Part shown: positions 8,710-16,249 of the stretch, piece by piece
Layout: the number at the start of each line of letters is the position of its first letter
How positions within the stretch are numbered: the first letter of the stretch is position 1
Assembly (NCBI GenBank): GCA_016297215.1
Contig: JAEDGZ010000002.1
Coordinates: 60,318 to 124,317, forward strand
Length of the DNA: 64,000 nucleotides
DNA from: Paludibacteraceae bacterium
GTDB taxonomy: Bacteria > Bacteroidota > Bacteroidia > Bacteroidales > Paludibacteraceae
Direction: 5' to 3'
Program-made: the position numbers and the translations under genes
Notes under the pieces: generated by a model
The model's database searches: none
What the model was told of the DNA's origin: nothing
The model's input: the letters and a program-made list of their open reading frames with translations, nothing else

Positions 8710-8888
8710 TTCGAGAAAAGCAGAAGTAACTTATTGTTTAACCCCTTAAAAACTAATTAAGGACTCAAGACCGCTACGCTAAAAGACTGAATTACCTTTG
8801 TCTATACAAAGCCTTTCGGACTTTTCATTCGAACGTCTTTTTCGGAAACAGCAGTCTCCAATTCTTAATTAAACCAAACTCTACCATC
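8710..8888 (+). promoter_or_regulatory. Long rpsA mRNA leader with an E3-like segment
   Basis: About 180 nt without an ORF separate the promoter from rpsA. The segment AAAAGACTGAATTACCTTTG plus TCTAT (8781-8805) is close to the core of the E3 repeat seen at 58183 and 59790. Short pairs such as CTTTGTCTATACAAAG and GAACGTC/GACTTTTC-like arms suggest structure. S1 autoregulates its own mRNA in other bacteria; here this is only an inference from leader length. Confidence 0.4.
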
Positions 8889-10640
8889 ATGGCAGAAAAT
8901 CTTTCTCTCCAGAACTTCGACTGGGATGCCTACGAAGCAGAACAACAAGGCAGCAAAAACGAAGTAGAAACCCAAAAGTACGACAACACCCTCAACACCA
9001 TCAAGGACAATGAGGTTGTGGAAGGTACCGTAATGGCAATCAACAAACGCGAGGTAGTGGTGAACGTCGGCTATAAGAGCGACGGCATCGTGCCCGCAGC
9101 AGAGTTCCGCTACAACCCCGACCTGAAAGTGGGCGACAAAGTGGAGGTCTTCATCCAGAGCCAAGAGGACAAAAAAGGTCAGTTGGTTCTCTCGCACAAA
9201 GAGGCTCGCACTGCTCGCAGCTGGGAGCGCGTGAACGAGGCATTCAACAACAACGAGATCGTTACCGGCTACATCAAGTGGCGCTCGAAAGGCGGTATGA
9301 TCGTGGACGTGTTCGGCATGGAGGCATTCCTCCCCGGCAGCCAAATCGACGTGAAACCCGTGCGCGACTACGATATCTTCGTAGGCAAGACCATGGAGTT
9401 CAGAATCGTCAAACTCAACCCCGACTTCCGCAACGTGGTTGTGTCGCATAAGGCACTCATCGAGGCTGAGCTTGAGGCACAACGTCAAGAAATCATCAGC
9501 CACCTCGAGAAGGGACAAGTGCTGGAAGGTACGGTCAAGAACATTACCACCTACGGTGTGTTCATCGACTTGGGCGGCGTGGATGGTCTTATCCACATCA
9601 CCGACCTCAGCTGGGGTCGCGTATCCGACCCGAAAGAGGTCGTTGCGCTTGACCAGAAAATCAACGTCGTTATCCTTGACTTCGACGAGGAGAAGAAGCG
9701 TATCGCTCTCGGCTTGAAGCAACTGACTCCGCACCCGTGGGATGCACTGGATGCTGACCTCAAGGTGGGCGACAAGGTACACGGCAAGGTAGTCGTTATG
9801 GCTGACTACGGTGCATTCGTAGAGGTGGCACCGGGCGTAGAAGGTCTGGTACACGTGAGCGAGATGTCGTGGAGCCAACACCTGCGTTCGGCGAACGACT
9901 TCCTCAAAGTGGGCGACGAGATCGATGCCGTTATCCTCACCCTCGACCGCGCAGAGCGCAAGATGTCGCTCGGCATCAAGCAACTCAAGGCTGACCCGTG
10001 GGAGAACATCGAGACCAAGTACGCTGTCGGCACCCGCCACTTCGCTAAGGTTCGCAACTTCACCAACTTCGGTGTGTTCGTGGAGATTGAAGAAGGCGTG
10101 GACGGTCTGATTCACATCAGCGACCTGAGCTGGACGAAGAAAATCAAACACCCCAACGAGTTCACCCAGATTGGTGCGCAGATTGAGGTCGTTGTGCTCG
10201 AAATCGACAAGGACAACCGCCGCCTGAGCCTCGGCCACAAGCAGCTCGAGGAGAATCCTTGGGAGGAGCTGGAGGCTAAGTTCGGTATCGACACCGTAGT
10301 AGAAGGCAAGGTGGTGGAACTCACCGACAAGGGCGCTGTTGTATTGCTCGAGGAGGGCGTAGAGGGCTTCTGCACCACTCGCCACCTCGCTAAGGAAGAC
10401 AAGAGCAGCGTGGCTGTGGGCGATGTGCTGCCCTTCCGCGTGATTGAGTTCAACCGCGACGCTAAACGCATCGGTCTGTCGCACCTCCGCACTTGGGAGG
10501 AGCGCAAAGAGGCTCCTGCTAAAGAGGCTAAGGCAAAGAAAGAGCCCGCTGTAGAACTGCCCAAGGTAGAGAAGACCACCCTCGGCGACCTCAGCGTGCT
10601 GGCTAACCTCAAAGCACAGATGGAGGCTGACAAGAAGTAA
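8889..10640 (+). CDS. rpsA: 30S ribosomal protein S1
   Basis: 583 residues. Six S1 (OB-fold) repeats can be followed, from EVVEGTVMAINKREVVVNV (about residue 42) through repeated GVDGLIHITDLSW-type motifs to a final VVEGKVVELTDKGAVVLLEE (about 470). The C-terminal tail is Lys/Glu/Ala-rich. S1 brings mRNA to the ribosome; in Bacteroidota, where Shine-Dalgarno motifs are weak, its contribution is thought to be especially important. Length and domain number match the family. A strong promoter and a long leader precede it, and a good terminator follows. Confidence 0.97.
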   Translation: MAENLSLQNFDWDAYEAEQQGSKNEVETQKYDNTLNTIKDNEVVEGTVMAINKREVVVNVGYKSDGIVPAAEFRYNPDLKVGDKVEVFIQSQEDKKGQLVLSHKEARTARSWERVNEAFNNNEIVTGYIKWRSKGGMIVDVFGMEAFLPGSQIDVKPVRDYDIFVGKTMEFRIVKLNPDFRNVVVSHKALIEAELEAQRQEIISHLEKGQVLEGTVKNITTYGVFIDLGGVDGLIHITDLSWGRVSDPKEVVALDQKINVVILDFDEEKKRIALGLKQLTPHPWDALDADLKVGDKVHGKVVVMADYGAFVEVAPGVEGLVHVSEMSWSQHLRSANDFLKVGDEIDAVILTLDRAERKMSLGIKQLKADPWENIETKYAVGTRHFAKVRNFTNFGVFVEIEEGVDGLIHISDLSWTKKIKHPNEFTQIGAQIEVVVLEIDKDNRRLSLGHKQLEENPWEELEAKFGIDTVVEGKVVELTDKGAVVLLEEGVEGFCTTRHLAKEDKSSVAVGDVLPFRVIEFNRDAKRIGLSHLRTWEERKEAPAKEAKAKKEPAVELPKVEKTTLGDLSVLANLKAQMEADKK

Positions 10641-10657
10641 TCTTAATGCTTAAATAG

Positions 10658-10698
10658 AAAAGAGACTGTCTAACAAATAGAGTTAGGCAGTCTCTTTT
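10658..10698 (+). terminator. Terminator of rpsA
   Basis: A 17-bp stem (AAAAGAGACTGTCTAAC against GTTAGGCAGTCTCTTTT, one mismatch position) with loop AAATAGA, followed by TTTG. The right arm plus TTTTTGTTTG recurs at 10817-10839. Confidence 0.85.
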
Positions 10699-10762
10699 TG
10701 TTTGTGAGTGGCATATGAGGTGCAAAAATCACAGCAAAACACTTCGTTTTGTTCCAAAACGC

Positions 10763-10790
10763 CCGCAGGCGAGACGCCTGCGTCCCCAGT
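10763..10790 (+). repeat. Palindromic repeat C
   Basis: Arms CGCAGGCG/CGCCTGCG with loop AGA, tail TCCCCAGT. The same unit recurs at 15778, 38154, 39587 and 41235, and inside gltX, dxs and the SGNH gene. Confidence 0.9.
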
Positions 10791-10891
10791 AGCAACGCTT
10801 CATCGGACTTGTTAGGCAGTCTCTTTTTGTTTGGAGAAAGGATTCCTTATATCGGCTTCATGTCGACTTATTATCGTAGTAAAGCAACAAC

Positions 10892-10926
10892 AAAGGCTGC
10901 CTAACTTGGATTGTCAGACAGCCTTT
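10892..10926. terminator. Terminator-like hairpin
   Basis: AAAGGCTGCCTAAC pairs with GTCAGACAGCCTTT (two G-T pairs) around TTGGATT. It belongs to the same GGCTxCCTAAC family as the fbp terminator at 32084-32122. Confidence 0.6.
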
Positions 10927-10940
10927 TGCCGGAGATAGTA

Positions 10941-10983
10941 CTTATAGCCGATAATTGCTATAGAGGTTATAGTTGCTATAGGG
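10941..10983 (+). repeat. E2 array (GCTATAG units)
   Basis: Degenerate repeats of TTGCTATAG/GGTTATAG with a period near 9. Larger arrays of the same unit lie at 35091-35182, 38046-38087, 39414-39461, 40647-40726 and 41152-41192. Confidence 0.75.
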
Positions 10984-11022
10984 AGTTTTTTGGTGCAGAT
11001 GTCCTCGTTCCGGCTTTCTTTC

Positions 11023-11053
11023 AGCAGGCGGGGACGCCTGCGCACACCGGACA
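11023..11053 (+). repeat. Palindromic repeat A with ACACCGGACA tail
   Basis: Complete arms GCAGGCG/CGCCTGC around GGGA; the tail reads GCACACCGGACA, one base longer than the common GCACCCGGACA. Confidence 0.9.
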
Positions 11054-11077
11054 GTACTTGCGTACACCAAATAGGGG

Positions 11078-11112
11078 GCCTCTAAATCTCCCTAAAAGGG
11101 GAACTTCCCCTG
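11078..11112 (+). repeat. D element (CTCCCT ... AGGGGAACTTCCCCT)
   Basis: AGGGGGCCTCTAAATCTCCCT followed by AAAAGGGGAACTTCCCC. It is related to 39355-39380 and to the in-frame copy in the MBOAT gene at 49818-49853. Confidence 0.6.
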
Positions 11113-11123
11113 CGCGTGGGTTA

Positions 11124-12350
11124 TTAGAGTTGGATACCCATTGCGTTGTACTTCAAGCCATCGCGGATGATAACGAGTTGTCCGTTCTCGATGGTTTTAA
11201 CAGACGGAGTGCTGAGGGTAGCGTTGTCAACTGCAGTGGTCGGGTTAGCCAATTTCTCTACGGTAGCATTGCCTTTGCCTACGGTTTCCGGGGTAGTGCC
11301 ATGCTTGGTCAAATCACCCACTACCTCTACGTAATCTCCAACAGCCACAATGGTTGCACCATCCTTGGGTGCTACTTGATATGCCTCAAAAGTGCCTTTC
11401 GTAGCATCTTTGGTGTCTGCCATCCAGAAAGAGTAGTTGCCATATTGGGCGAAATCGTCTGATGGGGTACCAACCACGTTAATCACATAGCCACGAACTA
11501 CATACTTTCCGTTGGGAACCTCCTCGTTGTCTGCACTTACAGAGCCTGCTTTTTCTGCTGCTTGTGCGCAGGTAAGGATGGTGGGAGCGGAAACGGTAAC
11601 GTCGCAAGTAGCCTCAATGCCTACCCCTGCGGTAGCGGTAATAGTAGCCGTACCTACACCTACCGCCGTAACGGTACCATTGGCTACGGTAGCCACATTC
11701 TCGTCGGAAGAAGTCCAAACGACTTCTGTAGTAGCCTCTGCGGGAGTGAGCGTAGCAGTCAGTTTGGTACTCTTGTATTGCTCTGCACTCCAAGTGGTTG
11801 CATCCAATGCAATTTCCTCTGCGGTAACATCTGCAATTGTAGTATAATACTCGACTTTGCTGATCTGGATCGACCCATTTTTAGACTTCTGGCAATCAAC
11901 AACGATCTGATAAAACATGCTTTCCGTGGGAGTTGCAATTGCCACTGATTGCGTACCTGTTGCAATTTTGAATGTACCTGCATCCGTCCAATCACCTTCT
12001 GCTGTTTTAGTTTTTAATGTGATAGAGTTAATTGCATTTGCAGTTACTGCATCAATAGTCAGATCTACTTTTGTAATGGCTTTATCGATGGCTGCATTGG
12101 TAGTAATTGAACCAACCAAAGGATCGTTTTTAGAACCCATCTTAATGTATGCCCAACCATTATTATTGTTGTTGGCGTTAACGATGTCAACTTTGAAATC
12201 ACCATTCGTAGCCGACCATTCTGATTTGTAAGCGGATACTCCTTTCGAGTTGTAACTCGAACCGAACAATGCTGTTTTGTAAACAGCTTCTGCTGCAAAC
12301 GACATGCTGCTCAGCATAGCCGCTGCTAAAAATAAAGTTAACTTTTTCAT
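11124..12350 (-). CDS. Secreted Ig-like (Big_2) protein with short C-terminal sorting-like motif
   Basis: 408 residues. A signal peptide (MKKLTLFLAAAMLSSMSFAA) leads a beta-rich domain of unknown family (about 20-170). A bacterial Ig-like Big_2 domain follows (about 175-255: TLTPAEATTEVVWTSSDENV, GTATITATAG). The next region, with YVVRGYVINVVG and VVAVGDYVEVVG, looks like an OB-fold nucleic-acid- or sugar-binding-type domain. It ends NGQLVIIRDGLKYNAMGIQL, a tail shared by other exported proteins in the window. Promoter at 12619-12651. Function unknown; probably a cell-surface or secreted protein. Confidence 0.8.
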   Translation of the reverse strand: MKKLTLFLAAAMLSSMSFAAEAVYKTALFGSSYNSKGVSAYKSEWSATNGDFKVDIVNANNNNNGWAYIKMGSKNDPLVGSITTNAAIDKAITKVDLTIDAVTANAINSITLKTKTAEGDWTDAGTFKIATGTQSVAIATPTESMFYQIVVDCQKSKNGSIQISKVEYYTTIADVTAEEIALDATTWSAEQYKSTKLTATLTPAEATTEVVWTSSDENVATVANGTVTAVGVGTATITATAGVGIEATCDVTVSAPTILTCAQAAEKAGSVSADNEEVPNGKYVVRGYVINVVGTPSDDFAQYGNYSFWMADTKDATKGTFEAYQVAPKDGATIVAVGDYVEVVGDLTKHGTTPETVGKGNATVEKLANPTTAVDNATLSTPSVKTIENGQLVIIRDGLKYNAMGIQL

Positions 12351-12437
12351 AATGTTTGTAAATTAGTTTGTTTGTAATTATTATGACATGCTACCTTGCG
12401 TAGCAGGTTGCTGTCTCAGCAAAAAAAAGAAGAGTCC

Positions 12438-12510
12438 CCCGTATATCTTACGTATATCTTACGTGTATCTTACTTGTATCTTACGTGTATTTTACGTGTA
12501 CCCTATGTAC
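12438..12510. repeat. Tandem array of ACGTGTATCTT units
   Basis: Six to seven degenerate 11-nt units (TTACGTATATC, TTACGTGTATC, TTACTTGTATC, TTACGTGTATT) in the leader of the Ig-like gene. Confidence 0.85.
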
Positions 12511-12618
12511 TTGATGCCATTACAATGGCGGGCGGAAGGTTTTTCAATAAGCCGTATCTTCACACCTGCAGGAGGGGGACCTGCGTTTTTATCGCTGTGT
12601 ATCAATAGGATTGACTGT

Positions 12619-12651
12619 GCAAAGATACGGCTTATTTTTCATATTTGCAAA
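12619..12651 (-). promoter_or_regulatory. Promoter of the Ig-like protein gene
   Basis: Minus strand: TTTGC (12647-12651), 19 nt, TATCTTTGC (12619-12627). Confidence 0.8.
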
Positions 12652-12709
12652 TAAAAACACATTATTTCATAGAAACTTAACAAATTGCGTTTTTATTGCG
12701 ATTGGGTCA

Positions 12710-14695
12710 TCAGTTGATGTCGGGCAGGGAGGAGTAGTCGCGCGAATAGCGCAGGTGCTGCTCCACGTAGCCCTCGGTGTAGTCCAAGGTTACGTCCGTA
12801 ATGTTGCCCTCGGCATCGAACACCGGCGTATAGACGGGGTTGACGAAGCCTTTGTAGGGCGCGAGGTTGAGTTTGGCGTAGCGAGCAAGAATCTCATTGT
12901 GGAGCGTCGGCTCTACCTTCACAGCATAGTCCTCCACCATCGCTTTCGCAGCCGCATAATCGCCCTCGGAGGTGATACGCTGTATCTCTTTGAGCAACTC
13001 ACCGTAGAGGCGGCGAACCTCGGCATAGTCGTTGATTTGCAGGTAGTGCTTACCCTCGCGCTCGATAATCTCCACTGCGCCGTCGGCATGCTTATAGACC
13101 CACATCGCGATGAGTTGGCGGTTGCGCATGTGCGCTTCCTCGATGTCCTTGCCGGGCTCGATACGCACCAGTTGGGTCATCAGTCCGTTCATCATCTGCT
13201 GGTAGTAGTAACTCTCATATGCGTGCTCGTTGGGCAGCAGTCCGAGTTCTACCAGTTTGGGGTCAGCCATGTAGTAGAGTCCGAAGAGGTCTGCACGAGC
13301 CTCCTCGATGGTGGAGGCGTGCTCTTTGAGCGCGTCTTTGCTCACGCCCGGCAGCAGTTTGCCCGAGCCGTGTCCTACGCACTCGTGCAGGTCGGTATGC
13401 AGGTCGCCGCACATCGCGCCGTATTGGTTGTACGCCTCGCGGATGTCGTTGCTGACCATGAACTCCTCGTTGAATCCGTTACCCTTCGCCGCCTCGTTGT
13501 AGGCGTGCATGAGGTTGTCTATCGTAACCGACTTGGAGCCGTACTCCTTGCGAATCCAGTTGGCGTTCGGCAGGTTGATACCGATGGGCGTTGCGGGATA
13601 GCAGTCGCCGGCGAGGATGACGGCGGTGATGACCTTCGCGCTCACGCCTTTCACCTCCTCTTTCTTGAAGCGCACGTCGGTGGGCGAGTTGTCCTCGAAC
13701 CACTGTGCGTTCTCTGAGATAATCGCCGTGCGCTTGGTTGCCTCCATGTCCTTGAAGTTCACCAGCGACTCCCACGTGCCGGTAATCCCCAGCGGGTCGG
13801 TGTAGGTCTCGGTGAAGCCGTTCACGAAATCCACGCGGCTGTCGAGGTCGCGCACCCATGCAATGCAGTACTCGTTAAACGCTTGCAAATCACCCGTTTG
13901 GTTGAACTCAATCAGTTTCTCTATCACCTGTCGCTGTTGCTCGTTCTCGGCAAAGGGCAGGGCTTTTTGGAGGTAATAAACCACCTTCTCCAATGCCGCG
14001 CTGTACATGCCGCCGACCTTGTAGGTCTTCTCAACGACCTCGCCGTTCTCCTTGGTCAGTTTGCTGTTCAGCCCTATCCACTTCGGTTCGGGGCTGTTGT
14101 CCTTGTGCGCGGCGTAGTACGCCTCCGCCTCGGCTTGGGTAACGCCCTCGTAGTAGTTGCCGGCGGAGGTCAGCACGAGGTCTTGCCCTGCGGCTTGGTT
14201 GGTGCGCTTGGGCATCACCGCGGGGTCGAACATCACGGGTATCAGCGCCTCATCCACTGTCAGCCCTGCCTCAGCGCAGGCTTGACGGTACCACGCCTCG
14301 GTGAACTCGGGCAGGAACTTATCCTCGGAGTAGTGGTGGTGAATACCATTGGAGAACCACACGCGCTTGAGGTACTTCTCAAAGAGCAGGAACTCCTCGC
14401 TCTGCTTGTCGCCCGCGTAGTTGAGGTAGAGTGCCTCCAAGGCTCGGCGGATACGCAGGTTGTAGCGTCCGTTCTGGTCGAAAAGGATGTCGCGCCCTTG
14501 CAGCGCAGCCTCAGTCAGGTAGTACGCCAGCGTCTTCTGCTGCAGCGTCAGTTCATCGAAACCCGGCACTTGATAGCGCAGGATTTCCAGGTCATAAAAC
14601 TTGTCCACGGTGTAGTTGAATGGTTTGTCAGTCTCTTTTTGGCAACTTACCAGTGCCAAGGCACATACGCCTACGATAAATAGTGTCTTCTTCAT
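12710..14695 (-). CDS. Dipeptidyl peptidase III-like metallopeptidase (family M49), lipoprotein
   Basis: 661 residues. The lipoprotein signal LALVSC puts the lipidated Cys at residue 18. The M49 zinc motif HExxGH appears as HECVGHG (His437, Glu438, His442), and the second ligand motif as EEARAD (Glu464/465), the counterpart of EECRAE in eukaryotic DPP III. Bacteroides DPP III also has the five-residue HExxGH form. The enzyme removes dipeptides from the N-terminus of oligopeptides, here probably in the periplasm or at a membrane. It is preceded by a palindrome A (14718-14747) and stands 135 nt from the phosphorylase gene. Confidence 0.92.
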   Translation of the reverse strand: MKKTLFIVGVCALALVSCQKETDKPFNYTVDKFYDLEILRYQVPGFDELTLQQKTLAYYLTEAALQGRDILFDQNGRYNLRIRRALEALYLNYAGDKQSEEFLLFEKYLKRVWFSNGIHHHYSEDKFLPEFTEAWYRQACAEAGLTVDEALIPVMFDPAVMPKRTNQAAGQDLVLTSAGNYYEGVTQAEAEAYYAAHKDNSPEPKWIGLNSKLTKENGEVVEKTYKVGGMYSAALEKVVYYLQKALPFAENEQQRQVIEKLIEFNQTGDLQAFNEYCIAWVRDLDSRVDFVNGFTETYTDPLGITGTWESLVNFKDMEATKRTAIISENAQWFEDNSPTDVRFKKEEVKGVSAKVITAVILAGDCYPATPIGINLPNANWIRKEYGSKSVTIDNLMHAYNEAAKGNGFNEEFMVSNDIREAYNQYGAMCGDLHTDLHECVGHGSGKLLPGVSKDALKEHASTIEEARADLFGLYYMADPKLVELGLLPNEHAYESYYYQQMMNGLMTQLVRIEPGKDIEEAHMRNRQLIAMWVYKHADGAVEIIEREGKHYLQINDYAEVRRLYGELLKEIQRITSEGDYAAAKAMVEDYAVKVEPTLHNEILARYAKLNLAPYKGFVNPVYTPVFDAEGNITDVTLDYTEGYVEQHLRYSRDYSSLPDIN

Positions 14696-14717
14696 AATTT
14701 GGAGTTTTCAGAGGTTC

Positions 14718-14747
14718 AGCAGGCGGGGACGCCTGCGTACCCGGACA
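14718..14747 (+). repeat. Palindromic repeat A
   Basis: Complete unit with tail GTACCCGGACA, 23 nt upstream of the DPP III start. An E5 array follows at about 14790-14825. Confidence 0.9.
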
Positions 14748-14830
14748 GAGTTATCGGATTATTCGGAGATTTCAGAATGTTCAGAGCATGCGCCCTCTTA
14801 ATTCATAATTCTTAATTCTTAATTAAAAAA

Positions 14831-15706
14831 TCAGATTCTCTCCAATACGGTCTGCACGAGTTGCTTGATACGCGGCTTGTAGTCGGTGTTGGCAGCCTCT
14901 GCCTTTCGCTGTGCAATGACGCAGCAGACGGTCATGGCGCGGTGTCCCATGTGGAGTGCCAGACCTGCTATGCAGGAGCCTTCCATCTCATAGTTGGTGA
15001 TACGCTGCCCCTCGTAGCGGAAGTCGGTGATACGCTCGTTGATGTCGGGCACCGCCAACCCCACGCGCAGCACGCGCCCTTGCGGACCGTAGAAACCGTT
15101 GGCGGCGATGGTGCAACCGCGCATCATGTCGTCGCCCGCGATACGGGTCACCAACTCTTTGTTCGCAGCCACCACATACGGGCGCGCCGCCTTCGCAGGA
15201 TAGTGGATAAAGTCCACCAGCGCGTTCTCGAAGCCGAGGTCGCACACCTCATCGCGTCCCTCATAGAACGCCAGTACCCCATCAAAACCGATGGATTTCT
15301 CGCTCACGAGGAAGGTGCCGAGAGGGATGTCCTCTTGCATGCCGCCGCAGGTGCCCACGCGCACTATCTCCAGCGAGCGCTTCTCCGCTTTCTCCGTGCG
15401 AGTGGCGAAGTCGATGTTCGCCAGCGCATCTATCTCGTTCATCACGATATCGCAGTTGTCGGTGCCGATACCCGTGGAGATACAAGAGATACGCTTGCCT
15501 TTGTAGCGTCCTGTGATGGTGTGGAACTCGCGACTCTGTACGTCGCACTCTATACTGCCTTCGTCGAAGAACGAAGCCACCATGTTTACTCGGTTTTGGT
15601 CGCCGACCAAGATGATTTTGTCGGCAAGAAACTGCGGCTGCAGGTGCAAGTGAAATGCACTGCCGTCCGCATTGATAATCAGTTGGGATGCAGGAAATGT
15701 TTTCAT
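14831..15706 (-). CDS. Nucleoside phosphorylase, uridine phosphorylase-like
   Basis: 291 residues. PNP/UDP-family fold marks are ILVGDQNRV near the N-terminus, the phosphate-binding CISTGIGTDN, EIVRVGTCGGMQ, and the ribose/base-contacting NYEMEGSCIAGLALHMGH. It splits a nucleoside with phosphate to a base and a sugar 1-phosphate in the cytoplasm. Residues in the base pocket cannot be compared without an alignment, so uridine is the best guess, not certain. It is somewhat longer than E. coli Udp (about 253). The spacer downstream is full of E5-type repeats. Confidence 0.85.
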   Translation of the reverse strand: MKTFPASQLIINADGSAFHLHLQPQFLADKIILVGDQNRVNMVASFFDEGSIECDVQSREFHTITGRYKGKRISCISTGIGTDNCDIVMNEIDALANIDFATRTEKAEKRSLEIVRVGTCGGMQEDIPLGTFLVSEKSIGFDGVLAFYEGRDEVCDLGFENALVDFIHYPAKAARPYVVAANKELVTRIAGDDMMRGCTIAANGFYGPQGRVLRVGLAVPDINERITDFRYEGQRITNYEMEGSCIAGLALHMGHRAMTVCCVIAQRKAEAANTDYKPRIKQLVQTVLERI

Positions 15707-15741
15707 AGTAGTGAGATTTTATTTTGTAAATCTGTAAGTTT

Positions 15742-15825
15742 AGCAGGCGGGGACGCCTGCGCACCCGAACATCTTTTCCGCAGGCGAGACGCCTGCGTCC
15801 CCAGTGTACGCCTGCGCACCCGATA
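15742..15825 (+). repeat. Composite of palindromes A, C and a partial A
   Basis: Unit A (15742-15771), a short TCTTTT link, unit C (15778-15805), then a half unit CGCCTGCGCACCCG (15809-15822). The cluster fills the spacer between the phosphorylase and DUF3467 genes. Confidence 0.85.
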
Positions 15826-15838
15826 TTTTCAAATCGTA

Positions 15839-16144
15839 TCAGGCTTCGCCGCCGCCGAAGGACATGGGGATGGTGGAGCCGGAGATAGGACCGCCCGGGA
15901 GGTTGATGGTGCCAAACTGCTTCTCGTATTGCTTGATGTTGTTCTCCAATGCAAAGAGCAGTTTCTTCGCTTGGTCGGGGGTCATCACGACGCGGCTCTT
16001 AACCTGCGCCTCTTGCATACCGGGCATCATGCGTACAAAGTCCATAACGAACTCGCTGGGCGAGTGGGAGATGATGGTCAGGTTAGCATATACGCCCTCC
16101 GCCACTTCCGGCGATAACTTGATGTTGAGTTTCTTTTCTTCCAT
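15839..16144 (-). CDS. DUF3467-family protein
   Basis: 101 residues from the ATG at 16144 (MEEKKLNIKLSPEVAEGVYA). A longer open frame upstream would run through GC-palindrome repeats and is not used. The family core YANLTIISHSPSEFVMDFVR and VVMTPDQAKKLLFALENNI is clear. The protein is small and cytoplasmic, and the C-terminus is rich in Gly/Ser/Pro. The function of DUF3467 is unknown. It sits between a nucleoside phosphorylase and a glycosyltransferase without obvious link. Confidence 0.88.
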   Translation of the reverse strand: MEEKKLNIKLSPEVAEGVYANLTIISHSPSEFVMDFVRMMPGMQEAQVKSRVVMTPDQAKKLLFALENNIKQYEKQFGTINLPGGPISGSTIPMSFGGGEA

Positions 16145-16171
16145 AGTTTTATAACTTTGTGTATGTAACTT

Positions 16172-16246
16172 CGTGTACAGCGCGTAGCGCTTCTTTACAT
16201 TTACTTTCACACAGCCCGTAGGGCCTCCTCACAGCCCCGAAGGGAC
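16172..16246. repeat. F elements: CAGCGCGTAGCGCTTC-type small palindromes
   Basis: Three units in a row: ACAGCGCGTAGCGCTTC, ACAGCCCGTAGGGCCTCC and ACAGCCCCGAAGGGAC. Each is an imperfect palindrome opening with ACAGC. The first recurs, inverted, at 58976-58996 (GAAGCGCTTACGCGCTGTA). Confidence 0.7.
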
Positions 16247-16249
16247 TTT

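Larger units (their letters stand above)
10641..11123. other. Spacer with three terminator-like units and repeats
   Basis: No gene seen. It contains the rpsA terminator, a palindrome C (10763-10790), a second copy of the terminator 3' arm (10817-10839), another hairpin (10892-10926), an E2 array (10941-10983), a palindrome A (11023-11053) and a D element (11078-11112). Confidence 0.75.
12351..12709. other. Long leader of the Ig-like protein with TACGTGTATCT repeats
   Basis: Between the promoter and the 12350 start codon lies about 260 nt with a tandem array of ACGTATATCTT/ACGTGTATCTT units (12438-12510), a hairpin-like ACCTGCAGGAGGGGGACCTGC, and no ORF that looks coding. Confidence 0.6.

Noticed and set aside
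8865..10484. 539-codon open frame antisense to rpsA.
   Set aside because: It lies wholly opposite a clear S1 gene, its translation is low in family character, and it has no promoter. It is a by-product of the codon bias of rpsA.
12711..13717. 368-codon plus-strand frame opposite the DPP III gene.
   Set aside because: Antisense to a protein with both M49 zinc motifs; a shadow frame.
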